Source of the DNA: CBDFLD01 sp965249005
Lineage (GTDB): Bacteria; Acidobacteriota; UBA6911
Length of the DNA: 64,000 bases
Direction of reading: 5' to 3'
Assembly (NCBI GenBank): GCA_965249005.1
Contig: CBDFLD010000011.1
Span: 1-64,000 of the forward strand
The notes under the pieces were generated by a model that had not been told where the DNA came from, searched no databases, and saw nothing but the letters and a program-made list of their open reading frames with translations. The position numbers were made by a program, and so were the translations under genes. This document shows, in pieces, positions 15,686 through 25,009 of the stretch (its first letter is position 1; the number at the start of each line of letters is the position of its first letter).

Positions 15686-17835
15686 GCTTCGACCGATACT
15701 TCAAACTCTCATCCTATACTCTGATCGCTTCCGGCTATGTGGCCATGGCGGCCACAGGTGTTCTCGACCTATTCTCCGTCGTGGCGTTCGGGCTGGGGTT
15801 GGTCGCAAGTTGGCATCTGGACCCCAAGAAGATCAAACAGCGGCTTCCCGGATGGGCACTGAACGGAATACTCCTGGCGTACGTTCCGCTGTATCTACTG
15901 GATTACCTCGCGGGCTCTGGGTCGTTCATTCTGGCAACGATCCACCTCACCCTCTTCGTCGCCCTGATCAAGCTTTTCACCGCGACCACCGACAGGGACT
16001 ACCGCTACTTGTACCTGATCAGCTTCGCCGAGTTACTGGCGGCAGCCACTCTCACCATCGATATCACATTCGTTGCATGCGTCATTCTGTTTTTCCTCTC
16101 TGGATCCAGCACACTTGTCCTGTTCGAAATGAAGCAAGCCGACGCCCGGGCTGCCGGGCGATCGGTGAAAGGGCACGCGCCTACGGACTTGCATGATCCC
16201 ACAACAACGCTCATCACCGGCTTCTCGGGACGGCGCTTGTTCTGGACCAGCCTGTTCCTCACGCTTGGAGTGCTACTGATTTCGATTCCGATCTTCTTCC
16301 TCATACCCCGGGTGGCGTTGGGCGTCTATGGTCGTCCCTCCGGTCAGACTCAACTCCTGAGCGGATTCTCGGAGGAAGTGCACCTCGGCACCATTGGCAC
16401 CATCAAGAAGTCCGATGCTCTCGTGATGCACGTCAAGCTGAGTTCCGTTGTCCAGCAGCGAGCGTCCGAGCTCAAGTGGAGAGGAGTCGCGCTGGATCAC
16501 TATGACGGAAAAAGTTGGTCTAGAAGCGCAAATCCTCTTGCTGTCACCAAGGACGGGCCCTGGTTCAACCTGGGGTTCGAGCAGGCTCCGCCCATTTCAG
16601 GCGCATTCGAGCAGACTTTCTATCTGGAGGCTCTCTCGACAAACGTCGTTTTTGCAGCACCCCACGCGGTCGCCGTTTCGCGTGATTTGAACCTGCTTCG
16701 CCGGGACCTTCTGGGTAATCTGTTCACGGCTCCCCATCCATTTCACAAGATTCGGTACACGGTGCTATCACAAAAGGACGCCCCGAGACAGCCGGAACAG
16801 CTACGCGGCCGTTATCTTCAGGTTCCCGACCTGGACCCGCGAATTGCACAGCTGGCCAATCGGGTGGTCCAGGATTGCAGAGACGAAGATGAAGTGGCCG
16901 GTTCCCTCGAGTCGTTTCTGAGGAACAACTACCAATATAGCCTGGAGCTGCCAACCGGACGGCCGGGCGCGGATCCGCTCGCGACCTTTCTGTTCGAGGC
17001 TCGCCGGGGACATTGCGAGTACTTTGCGTCGGCCATGGCCGTCATGTCGAGGCTACAAGGGCTGCCGACGCGCCTAGTCAACGGGTTCCGCTCCGGAGAG
17101 TACAATCCTTTGGGTCAGGTCTGGTCCGTACGCCAGTACGACGCCCACAGCTGGGTCGAGGTGCATCTACCCGATGCTGGATGGGTGGAATTCGATCCGA
17201 CGCCTCCGGACCCGCAACAACGAAGATCGGCCATCACCAGGACACTCTCACAGCTATTGGAAGCTCTCGACCTCTGGTGGAGCGAACAGATCATCCACTA
17301 CTCCTCGTGGAAGCAGATTCGACTCCTCCGGGGTATTCGAACCGAGATCGCCGCCGGGGTACGATCTCTTCGCAACGCGGTGCACCTTTTCTTCGACCGT
17401 GGATTCTCCGCGGCCTCCGAATACACTCTTGCCGACTGGCTCTGGAAGGTGGCGGCTCCACTAGCAGCGATCGCCGGCGTCGTGTTTGCAATCGCCTTGC
17501 TATGGAAGCGGCGCGCTGAGTGGCTCCGTCGTCTCTCCCTCAGAGCAAACCACACGATCTTTCGAAAGGACCAGGGCACGTTGATCTCGAACATATACGA
17601 AGAAGCACTGTCACTCTTGAAGTCCCACGGGCACAATCGGACCGAGGCTCAGACACCGCTGGAGTTCGTGACAGCTCTGGGCGGCCATCCGGTGCGGGCT
17701 CCACTCTCTGAGCTGACCGATACATACAACCGAATCCGCTTCAGCGCAAAACCAGCGCTCGACGACGTCGGCAGAGCCCGAACCCAGTTGAAGTCCCTGC
17801 GGCAAGCCCTAAGAGAAGGCGTGCGTCCTTCCTGA
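15682..17835 (+). CDS. TgpA-like membrane transglutaminase-type protease
   Basis: This 717-residue protein has an N-terminal block of six or so membrane helices (DUF3488 type, residues 10-220), then an extracytoplasmic transglutaminase fold. The catalytic triad is visible: Cys445 in RRGHCEYFASAMAVM, His489 in YDAHSWVEV and Asp505 in WVEFDPTPP. Another transmembrane helix at about 585-610 (KVAAPLAAIAGVVFAIALLW) leads to a cytoplasmic DUF4129-like tail (LLKSHGHNRTEAQTPLEFV). This is the TgpA layout. The natural substrate is not known. It is the third gene of the moxR-DUF58-tgpA operon. Confidence 0.9.
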   Translation: MSFDRYFKLSSYTLIASGYVAMAATGVLDLFSVVAFGLGLVASWHLDPKKIKQRLPGWALNGILLAYVPLYLLDYLAGSGSFILATIHLTLFVALIKLFTATTDRDYRYLYLISFAELLAAATLTIDITFVACVILFFLSGSSTLVLFEMKQADARAAGRSVKGHAPTDLHDPTTTLITGFSGRRLFWTSLFLTLGVLLISIPIFFLIPRVALGVYGRPSGQTQLLSGFSEEVHLGTIGTIKKSDALVMHVKLSSVVQQRASELKWRGVALDHYDGKSWSRSANPLAVTKDGPWFNLGFEQAPPISGAFEQTFYLEALSTNVVFAAPHAVAVSRDLNLLRRDLLGNLFTAPHPFHKIRYTVLSQKDAPRQPEQLRGRYLQVPDLDPRIAQLANRVVQDCRDEDEVAGSLESFLRNNYQYSLELPTGRPGADPLATFLFEARRGHCEYFASAMAVMSRLQGLPTRLVNGFRSGEYNPLGQVWSVRQYDAHSWVEVHLPDAGWVEFDPTPPDPQQRRSAITRTLSQLLEALDLWWSEQIIHYSSWKQIRLLRGIRTEIAAGVRSLRNAVHLFFDRGFSAASEYTLADWLWKVAAPLAAIAGVVFAIALLWKRRAEWLRRLSLRANHTIFRKDQGTLISNIYEEALSLLKSHGHNRTEAQTPLEFVTALGGHPVRAPLSELTDTYNRIRFSAKPALDDVGRARTQLKSLRQALREGVRPS

Positions 17836-18001
17836 GACAGGCGGACCCGGGATGAATCAGCCCGGCATGAATCCGTGGGTTAGTTTCATCACGCCCCTCC
17901 CGGGCGCGCCTTATTCTCGAAACCTGGCCAATTTGGAGCTTCCGGGCTATCCACGTCTAGGTTACTATTGATGCGGCGTTTCCTTTTTTGTGGGGGATTT
18001 G

Positions 18002-19345
18002 TTGAGCAAGGTTGGGTTTATCAGTCTGGGCTGTCCGAAAAACCGGGTCGACAGCGAGGTGATGCTTGGTCTGCTGAAGCAACAAGGCCATACGGTCACG
18101 CCCAGGCCGGAAGATGCAGAGATTGTAGTAGTAAATACCTGCAGTTTTATCGAGGACTCCAAGCAAGAGTCCATCGATGCGATCCTGGAGGCCGCCGAGC
18201 TGAAGAAATCGGGGCGCTGCAAGAAGCTGGTCGTGACCGGATGCCTGGCAGAACGCTATCCTCGAGACATACAAGAAAATCTCGTTGAGGTCGATGGTAT
18301 CCTCGGAACAAACCAGCTCGAGCACATCACGAGCGTTGTCGACGGGCGCTCGATCCCGCCGCCCGTGTCCTTCGGCCGGAGTGACGCGGATCTGTACCTC
18401 TACGATCACGATACCCCCCGTTTGCTGTCAACGCCTTCTTACTCGGCCTATTTGAAGATTTCAGAAGGATGCAATCACACCTGCGCCTTCTGCATCATTC
18501 CAAAAATCCGCGGCCCCTTTAGAAGCCGCACGATTCATTCCATCGTCGAGGAAGCACGAGCTCTAGGGTCACGCGGTGTCGGCGAGATCACTCTCGTCTC
18601 CCAGGACACAACCAACTACGGAACCGACCTTGGAGCGAAAGACGGGTTGGCCCGCCTGTTAGAGGAGTTGGCGTGCTTGGACTCGATTCACTGGGTAAGG
18701 TTCCTTTATCTATATCCGAACGGGGTACACGACAGACTCCTGGACGTCGTGGCATCGCACGAGAAGATCTGCAGTTATGTGGACATGCCGCTGCAGCACT
18801 CCAGCACCTCGGTTCTCAAGGCTATGCAGCGGGGCGGAAATAGGAAGAGCCTTTCACGCCTCGTCGCACGTATTCGGCGGCGAATTCCTGGAGTTACCCT
18901 CAGAACGACCATGATCGTCGGGTTTCCGGGAGAGACGGAGGAGGATTTCCTGGACTTGCAGGACTTCTGCGAAGAAATGGAATTCGATCGACTGGGCGTT
19001 TTTACATACTCCGACGAAGAAGACACCGCAGCCTACGGCAATGCCGCCAAGGTACCACGCTCCGTAGCAGATGAGCGGAAGGCAGAGCTCATGGCCCAGC
19101 AAGCGCAGATTGCAGCGCGAAAGAACGCCCAGCTCATCAACAAGAAGTTGCCGGTCTTGATCGAGGGTGTCTCGGCAGAGAGTGAGTACCTCTTGGCGGG
19201 GCGGCTGGAATCACAGGCTCCCGAAATTGACGGTGTATGCTTGATCAACGATTCCAAGATCCCGAACATACAGGCGGGCGAATTCAGAATATTCTGCGTC
19301 ACCGATGCACTGGGCCACGATCTTCTTGGAAGCATCGTGGCATGA
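18002..19345 (+). CDS. rimO: Ribosomal protein S12 methylthiotransferase RimO
   Basis: This radical SAM methylthiotransferase modifies an Asp of ribosomal protein S12. The N-terminal UPF0004 domain opens KVGFISLGCPKNRVDSE, with further cluster cysteines in VVNTCSFI and VVTGCLAERYP. The radical SAM triad is SEGCNHTCAFCIIP (Cys157, 161, 164). The C-terminal TRAM domain follows. GCPKN.VDSE distinguishes RimO from MiaB. I chose the TTG at 18002, with GGGGGA four bases upstream, giving 447 residues; a GTG at 17990 is also in frame. It heads a run of tightly packed housekeeping genes. Confidence 0.96.
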   Translation: MSKVGFISLGCPKNRVDSEVMLGLLKQQGHTVTPRPEDAEIVVVNTCSFIEDSKQESIDAILEAAELKKSGRCKKLVVTGCLAERYPRDIQENLVEVDGILGTNQLEHITSVVDGRSIPPPVSFGRSDADLYLYDHDTPRLLSTPSYSAYLKISEGCNHTCAFCIIPKIRGPFRSRTIHSIVEEARALGSRGVGEITLVSQDTTNYGTDLGAKDGLARLLEELACLDSIHWVRFLYLYPNGVHDRLLDVVASHEKICSYVDMPLQHSSTSVLKAMQRGGNRKSLSRLVARIRRRIPGVTLRTTMIVGFPGETEEDFLDLQDFCEEMEFDRLGVFTYSDEEDTAAYGNAAKVPRSVADERKAELMAQQAQIAARKNAQLINKKLPVLIEGVSAESEYLLAGRLESQAPEIDGVCLINDSKIPNIQAGEFRIFCVTDALGHDLLGSIVA

Positions 19346-19402
19346 TGCTTGGCGAGTCGCAGCATGTGTCGCCCGTTTTGTGGGCAGCCGACCAAAGGGT
19401 TC

Positions 19403-19621
19403 ATGTTCGTTCAATGTCCAAGGTGTAAGAGGAAGATTTCCTACGAGGGAAATCCCTATCGCCCATTCTGCGGCGAACGGTGCAAATCGGTGGACTTGGG
19501 AAACTGGCTCTCGGAGTCCTATCGTATTCCGACCAGTACTTCTCAGGATGTCGCGGACGAAGTTGCCGAACCGGATGGTGTTCCGCTCGAGGAAACCGAA
19601 CGCCGCTTCAATGACTCATGA
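19403..19621 (+). CDS. yacG: DNA gyrase inhibitor YacG-like zinc protein
   Basis: This small zinc protein has the YacG pattern VQCPRCKRKI, then YRPFCGERCKSVDLGNWLSESYRIP. The four cysteines (CPRC and C-x3-C) bind zinc. In E. coli YacG inhibits gyrase. From the ATG at 19403 it is 72 residues, the family length. Upstream in-frame starts (19349, 19364) would add a segment reading CRPFCGQPTKGF, which oddly echoes the YRPFCGERCK motif and might be an old internal duplication. The stop overlaps pgpA by four bases. Confidence 0.85.
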   Translation: MFVQCPRCKRKISYEGNPYRPFCGERCKSVDLGNWLSESYRIPTSTSQDVADEVAEPDGVPLEETERRFNDS

Positions 19622-20097
19622 AACCGTCTCTTGCTTTATTTCTGGCCACGGGAGGATACATCGGGCTCATTCCGGGGGCCCCCGGAACGTATGCCTCGCT
19701 GGCAACCACGGTGATTTTTTATCTCATCCTCGTCTTGGTCGGTCCCGTCCGGCCAGAGATCCACGTGGTAGCTGCAGTGGTCGTCATCCTGGTGGGAATT
19801 CGCTCCTCGGCGGCGGCCTCCCGGCAACTGCAAAAAGAGGATCCTCGGGAAATCGTCATTGACGAGGTCGCCGGGCAGCTGATTGCACTCTTCATGGTGG
19901 TTCAGGTCTCCAACCTTGTTCTCGGTTTTTTACTTTTTCGTCTCTTCGATATTTGGAAACCGTTCCCTATACGACGACTGGAGCATTTCAAGAATGGATG
20001 GGGCATAATGGCCGACGACGTCCTGGCCGGTGTTTATGCGAGCTTGACCCTCCTGATCCTCTCCGGCCTACTGGGTTACCTTCACAGACTACAATGA
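19618..20097 (+). CDS. pgpA: Phosphatidylglycerophosphatase A
   Basis: This 159-residue inner membrane enzyme dephosphorylates phosphatidylglycerophosphate to phosphatidylglycerol. The family motifs are GLIPGAPGTYAS near the start, EIVIDEVAGQLIAL in the middle, and FRLFDIWKPFPIRRLE followed by GIMADDVLAGVYA. Several transmembrane helices are apparent. It overlaps yacG upstream and cinA downstream by four bases each. Confidence 0.95.
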   Translation: MKPSLALFLATGGYIGLIPGAPGTYASLATTVIFYLILVLVGPVRPEIHVVAAVVVILVGIRSSAAASRQLQKEDPREIVIDEVAGQLIALFMVVQVSNLVLGFLLFRLFDIWKPFPIRRLEHFKNGWGIMADDVLAGVYASLTLLILSGLLGYLHRLQ

Positions 20098-21347
20098 AAG
20101 CTGAAATCATCGCCGTCGGATCTGAATTGCTGACCCCCGATCACGCGGACACCAACTCCCTGTTCTTGACCCAGAAGCTCAACGAGGCAGGCTTTCAGGT
20201 CCACTTGAAATCCATTGTCGGGGACGATGAGAACGACCTTCGTCAAATCATCCAGGCGGCCCTGGGGCGCTCCGGGCTGATCCTCCTCAGTGGCGGCCTG
20301 GGTCCAACGGAGGATGACAGAACGCGTACCGCGGTCGCCAGCGCGCTCGGACGGAATCTGCGCCTGGATCCAGAGCTTTTGGAAAGGCTCGAGAAGAGGT
20401 TCGCCAAGTACGGATTCCAGATGCCGCTCAACAATCGACGCCAAGCTGAGGTCATTGACGGGGCGGAAATCCTGCCGAATCCGAACGGAACGGCGCCGGG
20501 TATGTGGCTCGAAATAAAAGAGGCTCGGATGGCTCTTCTTCCGGGTCCTCCCCGTGAGATTCAACCCATGTTCGAGGAGCAAGTGTTGCCCAGGATTTCG
20601 CACCTGGCCGGATCTCGCCATCAAGAAAGGCGTGCCCTGAACATTATCGGCCTGACGGAATCGGATGTCGACGCCAGGATCGCCCCGATTTACACGACCT
20701 ATCCGGACGTGGAAACCACAATTCTCGCGCAGTCGGGTCACATCGGGTTGAGACTCTACCAATGGGTTCATTCCGGCCGAGAGCCGAAGGAGCTCATCGA
20801 GCTATGCGAGAAGATCAGCCATGAACTGGGCGATGCAATATTCACTCATGACAACGAATCGCTGGAGGAGGTTGTCGGCCGACTGTTCTCGGACGAGAAC
20901 CAGACGCTCGCCGTAGCGGAGTCGTGCACATCCGGTGTCCTGGCAGCAAGAATTACAAGTGTCGCGGGAAGCTCGAACTACTTCAAGGGTGGCGTGCTCT
21001 GTTACAGTAACGAGGTCAAGGTGACGCTTTGTGGGGTCGCGGCGGAGACGCTGGGAAGGCACGGCGCCGTCAGCAACGAGGTCGCGCGGGAATTGGCCGA
21101 AGGGGTTCGCAAGAAGTTGGGATCTTCGATCGGCCTCTCCGTGACCGGGATTGCGGGACCAGGCGGAGGGTCCCCCGAGAAGCCGGTCGGTCTTGTCTTC
21201 ATCGGTTTGTCCGATGGAAAGCGCACGCAACTGCTCAACCGGGTACTTCCAGGAAACCGCAACACCATTCGGGAGCGCGCCACCTCTCTGGCATTGAACG
21301 GGCTCCGCACCTTTGTCATGCAAACGTCCACCCCATCGACCCCATGA
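20094..21347 (+). CDS. cinA: CinA-like protein (competence/damage-inducible; nicotinamide mononucleotide deamidase type)
   Basis: From the ATG at 20094 (ATGA overlap with pgpA) this is a 417-residue two-domain protein. The N-terminal MoaB/MogA-like domain begins MKAEIIAVGSELLTPDHADTN and contains LLSGGLGPTEDDRTRTAVA. The C-terminal PncC-like NMN amidohydrolase domain has TLAVAESCTSGVLAARITSV and SIGLSVTGIAGPGGGSPEKPVG. The family acts in NAD-derivative repair and recycling. A longer upstream frame reads pgpA out of frame and was rejected. Confidence 0.95.
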   Translation: MKAEIIAVGSELLTPDHADTNSLFLTQKLNEAGFQVHLKSIVGDDENDLRQIIQAALGRSGLILLSGGLGPTEDDRTRTAVASALGRNLRLDPELLERLEKRFAKYGFQMPLNNRRQAEVIDGAEILPNPNGTAPGMWLEIKEARMALLPGPPREIQPMFEEQVLPRISHLAGSRHQERRALNIIGLTESDVDARIAPIYTTYPDVETTILAQSGHIGLRLYQWVHSGREPKELIELCEKISHELGDAIFTHDNESLEEVVGRLFSDENQTLAVAESCTSGVLAARITSVAGSSNYFKGGVLCYSNEVKVTLCGVAAETLGRHGAVSNEVARELAEGVRKKLGSSIGLSVTGIAGPGGGSPEKPVGLVFIGLSDGKRTQLLNRVLPGNRNTIRERATSLALNGLRTFVMQTSTPSTP

Positions 21348-21910
21348 GGACCTTTATTGCCATCCCGCTGCCCACGGGAGTTCGTGACAAGCTCGAACCA
21401 ATCCTGGCGGAATTCCGGTCTCTGAGCTCCGCTGTGCGATGGACAAAAACCGAGAACCTTCATCTGACCCTGAAATTCGTGGGCGGAATCAGCCCCGCGC
21501 CCATGGAGGAGTTGACCCTTCGACTGCACGAGACCCTGGCCCACACGCCGCGCTTCCGTCTCCGGTTGGACGGCTACGGAGCGTTTCCCAATCTCCGCCG
21601 TCCGAGAGTCTTCTGGTCTGCGGTCAGGGGCGCGGTGCGAGAGCTCCAGGTAGCGCAGGGAAGAGTCGAGTTGGCGTGCATCCAGGCAAGGGTTCCGGGG
21701 GAGTTGAAACCGTTTGTCCCACACCTGACCTTGGGGCGAGTGCGGGACAAAAGAAACTTACACCCGGTTTTGGAATATATTAGAATTGCGCCGTGCCCCA
21801 AAGAAGACTTCGACGTGGATCAAATCAACATCTACACGAGCGAGTTGACTCCCCAGGGGCCGATCCATAGCTTGACGAAAGCGATTCGCCTCTTAGCCTT
21901 GGAGTCCTGA
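21344..21910 (+). CDS. thpR: RNA 2',3'-cyclic phosphodiesterase ThpR (2H family)
   Basis: This 188-residue protein from the ATG at 21344 (overlapping the cinA stop) opens MRTFIAIPLPTGVRDKL. It carries the two H-x-T-x motifs that define the 2H phosphoesterase fold: HLTLKFVG and HLTLGRVRDKRN. It is often found next to cinA, which supports the assignment. The physiological substrate is uncertain. The stop overlaps the plsY start (TGATG). Confidence 0.93.
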   Translation: MRTFIAIPLPTGVRDKLEPILAEFRSLSSAVRWTKTENLHLTLKFVGGISPAPMEELTLRLHETLAHTPRFRLRLDGYGAFPNLRRPRVFWSAVRGAVRELQVAQGRVELACIQARVPGELKPFVPHLTLGRVRDKRNLHPVLEYIRIAPCPKEDFDVDQINIYTSELTPQGPIHSLTKAIRLLALES

Positions 21911-22530
21911 TGGCTGTCGACTCTCTGATTCCCGGTTTGCCCATTACGTTGTTCGCCTATCTGATCGGAGCGGTTCCCTTCGGCTACCTGATTGTGAGAT
22001 CGACGCAGGGGAAGGATATTCGAGGCGAAGGAAGTGGAAACATCGGTGCGACGAACGTCTACCGATCCAACCGTTGGGCGGGAGTCTTGACCCTCGTCTG
22101 CGATAGCCTCAAAGGGTATCTCGCGGTGAGGCTAGCCGGGATCCTTTCTGACGCAGACCTTTTTTGGATGGCCCTATCCGCAGTCGCGGCGATCATGGGA
22201 CATGCCTTTACCGTTTTTTTGCGGTTCAAGGGTGGAAAGGGAGTTGCGACGGGATGTGGGGCGTACTTGGCCCTGGCTCCCTCGGCCGTGATTTTGACTT
22301 TGGGGGTGTTCATCGTCGTCTTATTATTGTCTCGTTACATCTCTCTTTCTTCAATTCTGGCGACAGCGGCTTTTCCACTCTGGGTCTACTGGATGGGCGA
22401 TCCGCTGGTGGTCGTGGGAGGCGCGGCGGTTGGTGCCGCCGTCATCGTGGCCAAGCATCATCAGAACGTTGGCCGATTACTCGCGGGAACCGAAAACAAG
22501 TTTGCCTTCGGGGGGCAGCCGCAACCGTGA
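21910..22530 (+). CDS. plsY: Acyl-phosphate:glycerol-3-phosphate acyltransferase PlsY
   Basis: This 206-residue polytopic membrane enzyme makes lysophosphatidate from acyl-phosphate. The signatures are YLIGAVPFGYLIVRSTQGKD, GSGNIGATNVYR, LVCDSLKGYLAVRLA and FLRFKGGKGVATGCG. Later come SLSSILAT and a tail typical of PlsY (VAKHHQNVGRLLAGTENK). Together with pgpA it places phospholipid synthesis in this gene run. Confidence 0.96.
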   Translation: MAVDSLIPGLPITLFAYLIGAVPFGYLIVRSTQGKDIRGEGSGNIGATNVYRSNRWAGVLTLVCDSLKGYLAVRLAGILSDADLFWMALSAVAAIMGHAFTVFLRFKGGKGVATGCGAYLALAPSAVILTLGVFIVVLLLSRYISLSSILATAAFPLWVYWMGDPLVVVGGAAVGAAVIVAKHHQNVGRLLAGTENKFAFGGQPQP

Positions 22531-22568
22531 TGACCCCCGGATTAACCATGGAGCGATGAGAAGATTCT

Positions 22569-22751
22569 ATGACCATTAGCAAGGAACTGCTCGAGATACT
22601 CGCGTGCCCACTCTGCAAAGAGGAGGTCCAGTTGACACCGGATGAGAAGGGACTAAGGTGTGTCAAGTGTCACCGAGTCTACCCGATCCGCGATGACATT
22701 CCGATCATGCTGATCGATGAAGCGCAAACCGAGGAGGATGGTAAGGCCTGA
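22569..22751 (+). CDS. Trm112/YcaR-family small zinc-binding protein
   Basis: This 60-residue protein reads KELLEILACPLCKEEVQL then LRCVKCHRVYPIRDDIPIMLIDEA, the YcaR/Trm112 pattern with two CxxC pairs. Family members act as small partners or stabilisers of methyltransferases and LPS enzymes; the partner here is unknown. It lies between plsY and a heptosyltransferase, and YcaR is commonly near LPS genes. Confidence 0.9.
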   Translation: MTISKELLEILACPLCKEEVQLTPDEKGLRCVKCHRVYPIRDDIPIMLIDEAQTEEDGKA

Positions 22752-22801
22752 CATGCCTGTAAGGCACCAGAGCGCAACCTGAACTGAAAGGACAATGCAC
22801 C

Positions 22802-23911
22802 TTGTTTGGGCGGCACAAAGACGCGGACCCCCCCGAAGCAGTAAGAGCCGCCCTTGCTCGAGCGTCTCGCATCCTGCTGATTCGGCTACGTTCCTTGGGT
22901 GACTCCATACTTCTTCTTCCCCTGCTGGAGGCACTCAAGGTATGGCGTCCGACACTCAGCATCGATGTCCTCTGTGAGACCACGTTCTCGGAAGTTTTCG
23001 CCCACCATCCCGCCGTATCGGACCTTGTCACAATCCGACCGCGAAACTCAAGTACCTCTCAGGGCTGGAGCAGGACTCGAGCCACGATTGAGATTCGACG
23101 GAGGCATTACTCAGCGGTCATGAACCTCCACGGTGGCACCACTTCCGCATTCATGACCGCCGCCAGCGGCGCTCGGTGGAGGGTAGGACTTGCGGGCTTT
23201 CGAAACTCCTGGGCCTACAATGCCCTGGTTCCGGACTCCTCAAAAATATGGGGACGGTCTGCCTTGCATACCGTCGAGCATCAGCTAACCCTGTTGCGCT
23301 GGCTCGAAATACCCATTCCGGACCCCGCTCGCGTGTCTATTCACATCAACCCACAGATGCGAAAAAGTGTCGGCTCTCGCTTGGAAGCCGCCGGACTCCG
23401 GTCATCCCGATACGTTCTGATACAACCTACCGCCACGCTCTTTACCAAACAATGGAACGAGCGCCGTTTTGCGCAACTCGCCGATCAGCTTCATCGGCGC
23501 TATTCGTTTCCTCTGATTTTTACGGCCGCCGCCCCGGAAGAACACATCCTGTCGACAATCAAAACGTATGCCGCGGAACGACACCACTACTGGTCCGACC
23601 TCAGCCTCGGCGAGCTCTTCGCGCTTGTTGATGGGTGCCGATTGTTTGTCGGCAACGACAGCGGTCCGACTCACGCCGCCGCGGCCATGACGAAACCGGT
23701 CGTCGTCGTTTGGGGATCGTCAGATCACGTCGCATGGCACCCATGGCTGACCGACCATGAGCTGATACGTTCCGACCTGCCGTGCATGCCGTGCCCAGGG
23801 TATAGCTGTGAAGTGTTCGGGGAACCGCGATGCATCATGGAAATCGGGGTTGCCACCGTACTGGAGGCGTGCGAGCGCATCCTGAGGAAAACCAACCAAC
23901 AGGAGGTTTAA
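22802..23911 (+). CDS. Glycosyltransferase family 9 (LPS heptosyltransferase)
   Basis: This 369-residue GT-B enzyme is of the ADP-heptose:LPS heptosyltransferase family. It has RILLIRLRSLGDSILLLPLLEAL at the N-terminus, VLIQPTATLFTKQWNERRFAQLADQL opening the second domain, and FVGNDSGPTHAAAAMTKPVVVVWGSSD, the donor-binding segment. The start is probably the TTG at 22802, with AAAGGA about 10 bases upstream, but it is not certain. It converges on rfaE1, sharing four bases at the stops, and both act in heptose metabolism. Confidence 0.88.
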   Translation: MFGRHKDADPPEAVRAALARASRILLIRLRSLGDSILLLPLLEALKVWRPTLSIDVLCETTFSEVFAHHPAVSDLVTIRPRNSSTSQGWSRTRATIEIRRRHYSAVMNLHGGTTSAFMTAASGARWRVGLAGFRNSWAYNALVPDSSKIWGRSALHTVEHQLTLLRWLEIPIPDPARVSIHINPQMRKSVGSRLEAAGLRSSRYVLIQPTATLFTKQWNERRFAQLADQLHRRYSFPLIFTAAAPEEHILSTIKTYAAERHHYWSDLSLGELFALVDGCRLFVGNDSGPTHAAAAMTKPVVVVWGSSDHVAWHPWLTDHELIRSDLPCMPCPGYSCEVFGEPRCIMEIGVATVLEACERILRKTNQQEV

Positions 23912-24909
23912 CGACCGGAAATCCGAGCAAGTAGTTCTTCCGAGCGAATCGACGCGGTTCCGAGCTTAGCCACCACGATCCCGGCCGCAACGTTGGACAA
24001 CACTGCCGCCTCTAGCACGGGGAGGCCCGCGGTAAGGCCCAGGGCCAGTGTGGAGATAACGGTGTCCCCCGCACCGGTTACGTCAAAAACTTCCCGCGCA
24101 ACGGTCGGGATGTGAATCGCTCTGTCCTTTCCTTTGAACAGCGTCATTCCCTCTTCGCCTCGAGTAATCAACAGATTCTGAATCCTGGTTTTTGCCAGTA
24201 GCGTCCGCCCGGCACGAAGCAAGTCGCGCCGGTTCGAAATTGAAATCCCAGTCGCGCGTTCCGCCTCATGGGCATTCGGCGTCATGATCGTGGCCGGTCC
24301 GTAAGGAGCAAACCCGTTGGACCTCGGATCAATACACACAATCACGCCGGACCTTCGAGCGATCGGCAGCATGCTTCGGAGTAGGTTTTTCGTTAACAGC
24401 CCCTTGGCATAATCCGAAATGACGACGGCATCTACTCTCGGCAAAGCAGCGCGGAACCGCTCCAGGACCTTTTGTTGGATCGACTCGGAAAGAGGCTGGC
24501 GATCTTCTCTATCCGTTCGACAAACCTGTTGATGGTGCGCAATGATGCGGGTCTTGACCGTCGTGTAGCGCTCACGGTCCACCACGAGCCCACGCAATGG
24601 CAGTTCCATCGATCGCAGCTCGTCTTTGAGGCGGCGGCCCTCGAAGTCATCCCCGATGACGCCGAGAGGAATCGATTTCGCACCGAGGCTTCTTATGTTT
24701 GCCGAAACGTTTGCGCCTCCACCAAGGTGAGTAGACTCGGTTTTGACATCCACGACCGGGACCGGCGCTTCGGGACTGATTCGGTTTACAGCACCCCAGA
24801 TGAACCGGTCGAGCATCATGTCGCCCACCACCAGAATACGCTTGCGGGCGAATTCCCCGACCGCGCTGACCAAATCTTCAGCATTGCATCGGTTCAGGCC
24901 ATCAACCAT
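23908..24909 (-). CDS. rfaE1: D-glycero-beta-D-manno-heptose-7-phosphate kinase (RfaE1/HldE kinase domain)
   Basis: This 333-residue ribokinase-family (PfkB) enzyme phosphorylates heptose 7-phosphate for ADP-heptose synthesis. It shows KRILVVGDMMLDRFIWGAVNRISPEAPVPVV (split across the HldE N-terminus), HLGGGANVSANIRSLGA, the late NAHE motif in MTPNAHEAERATG, and the PfkB signature DVTGAGDTVISTLALGL. Only the kinase half of HldE is present; the nucleotidyltransferase must be encoded elsewhere. I chose the ATG at 24909, with GGAG upstream. The longer frame to 25026 reads across a short repeat related to that at 13.02 kb and into the neighbouring gene. Confidence 0.92.
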   Translation of the reverse strand: MVDGLNRCNAEDLVSAVGEFARKRILVVGDMMLDRFIWGAVNRISPEAPVPVVDVKTESTHLGGGANVSANIRSLGAKSIPLGVIGDDFEGRRLKDELRSMELPLRGLVVDRERYTTVKTRIIAHHQQVCRTDREDRQPLSESIQQKVLERFRAALPRVDAVVISDYAKGLLTKNLLRSMLPIARRSGVIVCIDPRSNGFAPYGPATIMTPNAHEAERATGISISNRRDLLRAGRTLLAKTRIQNLLITRGEEGMTLFKGKDRAIHIPTVAREVFDVTGAGDTVISTLALGLTAGLPVLEAAVLSNVAAGIVVAKLGTASIRSEELLARISGR

Positions 24910-25009
24910 AGCTCTCAGTACTCCTGCCAAGTAGTGCCGCCGCAGTAAACGGGATGTGGAACCTCCGCCGTTTTCCGCGTATTCATAGCCGCAAACGGCA
25001 AAACTTGAT

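Noticed and set aside
19364..19402. Second zinc-knuckle at the N-terminus of YacG (CRPFCG)
   Set aside because: It echoes the real YRPFCG motif, but the family starts at the later ATG and there is no ribosome site for the longer form.
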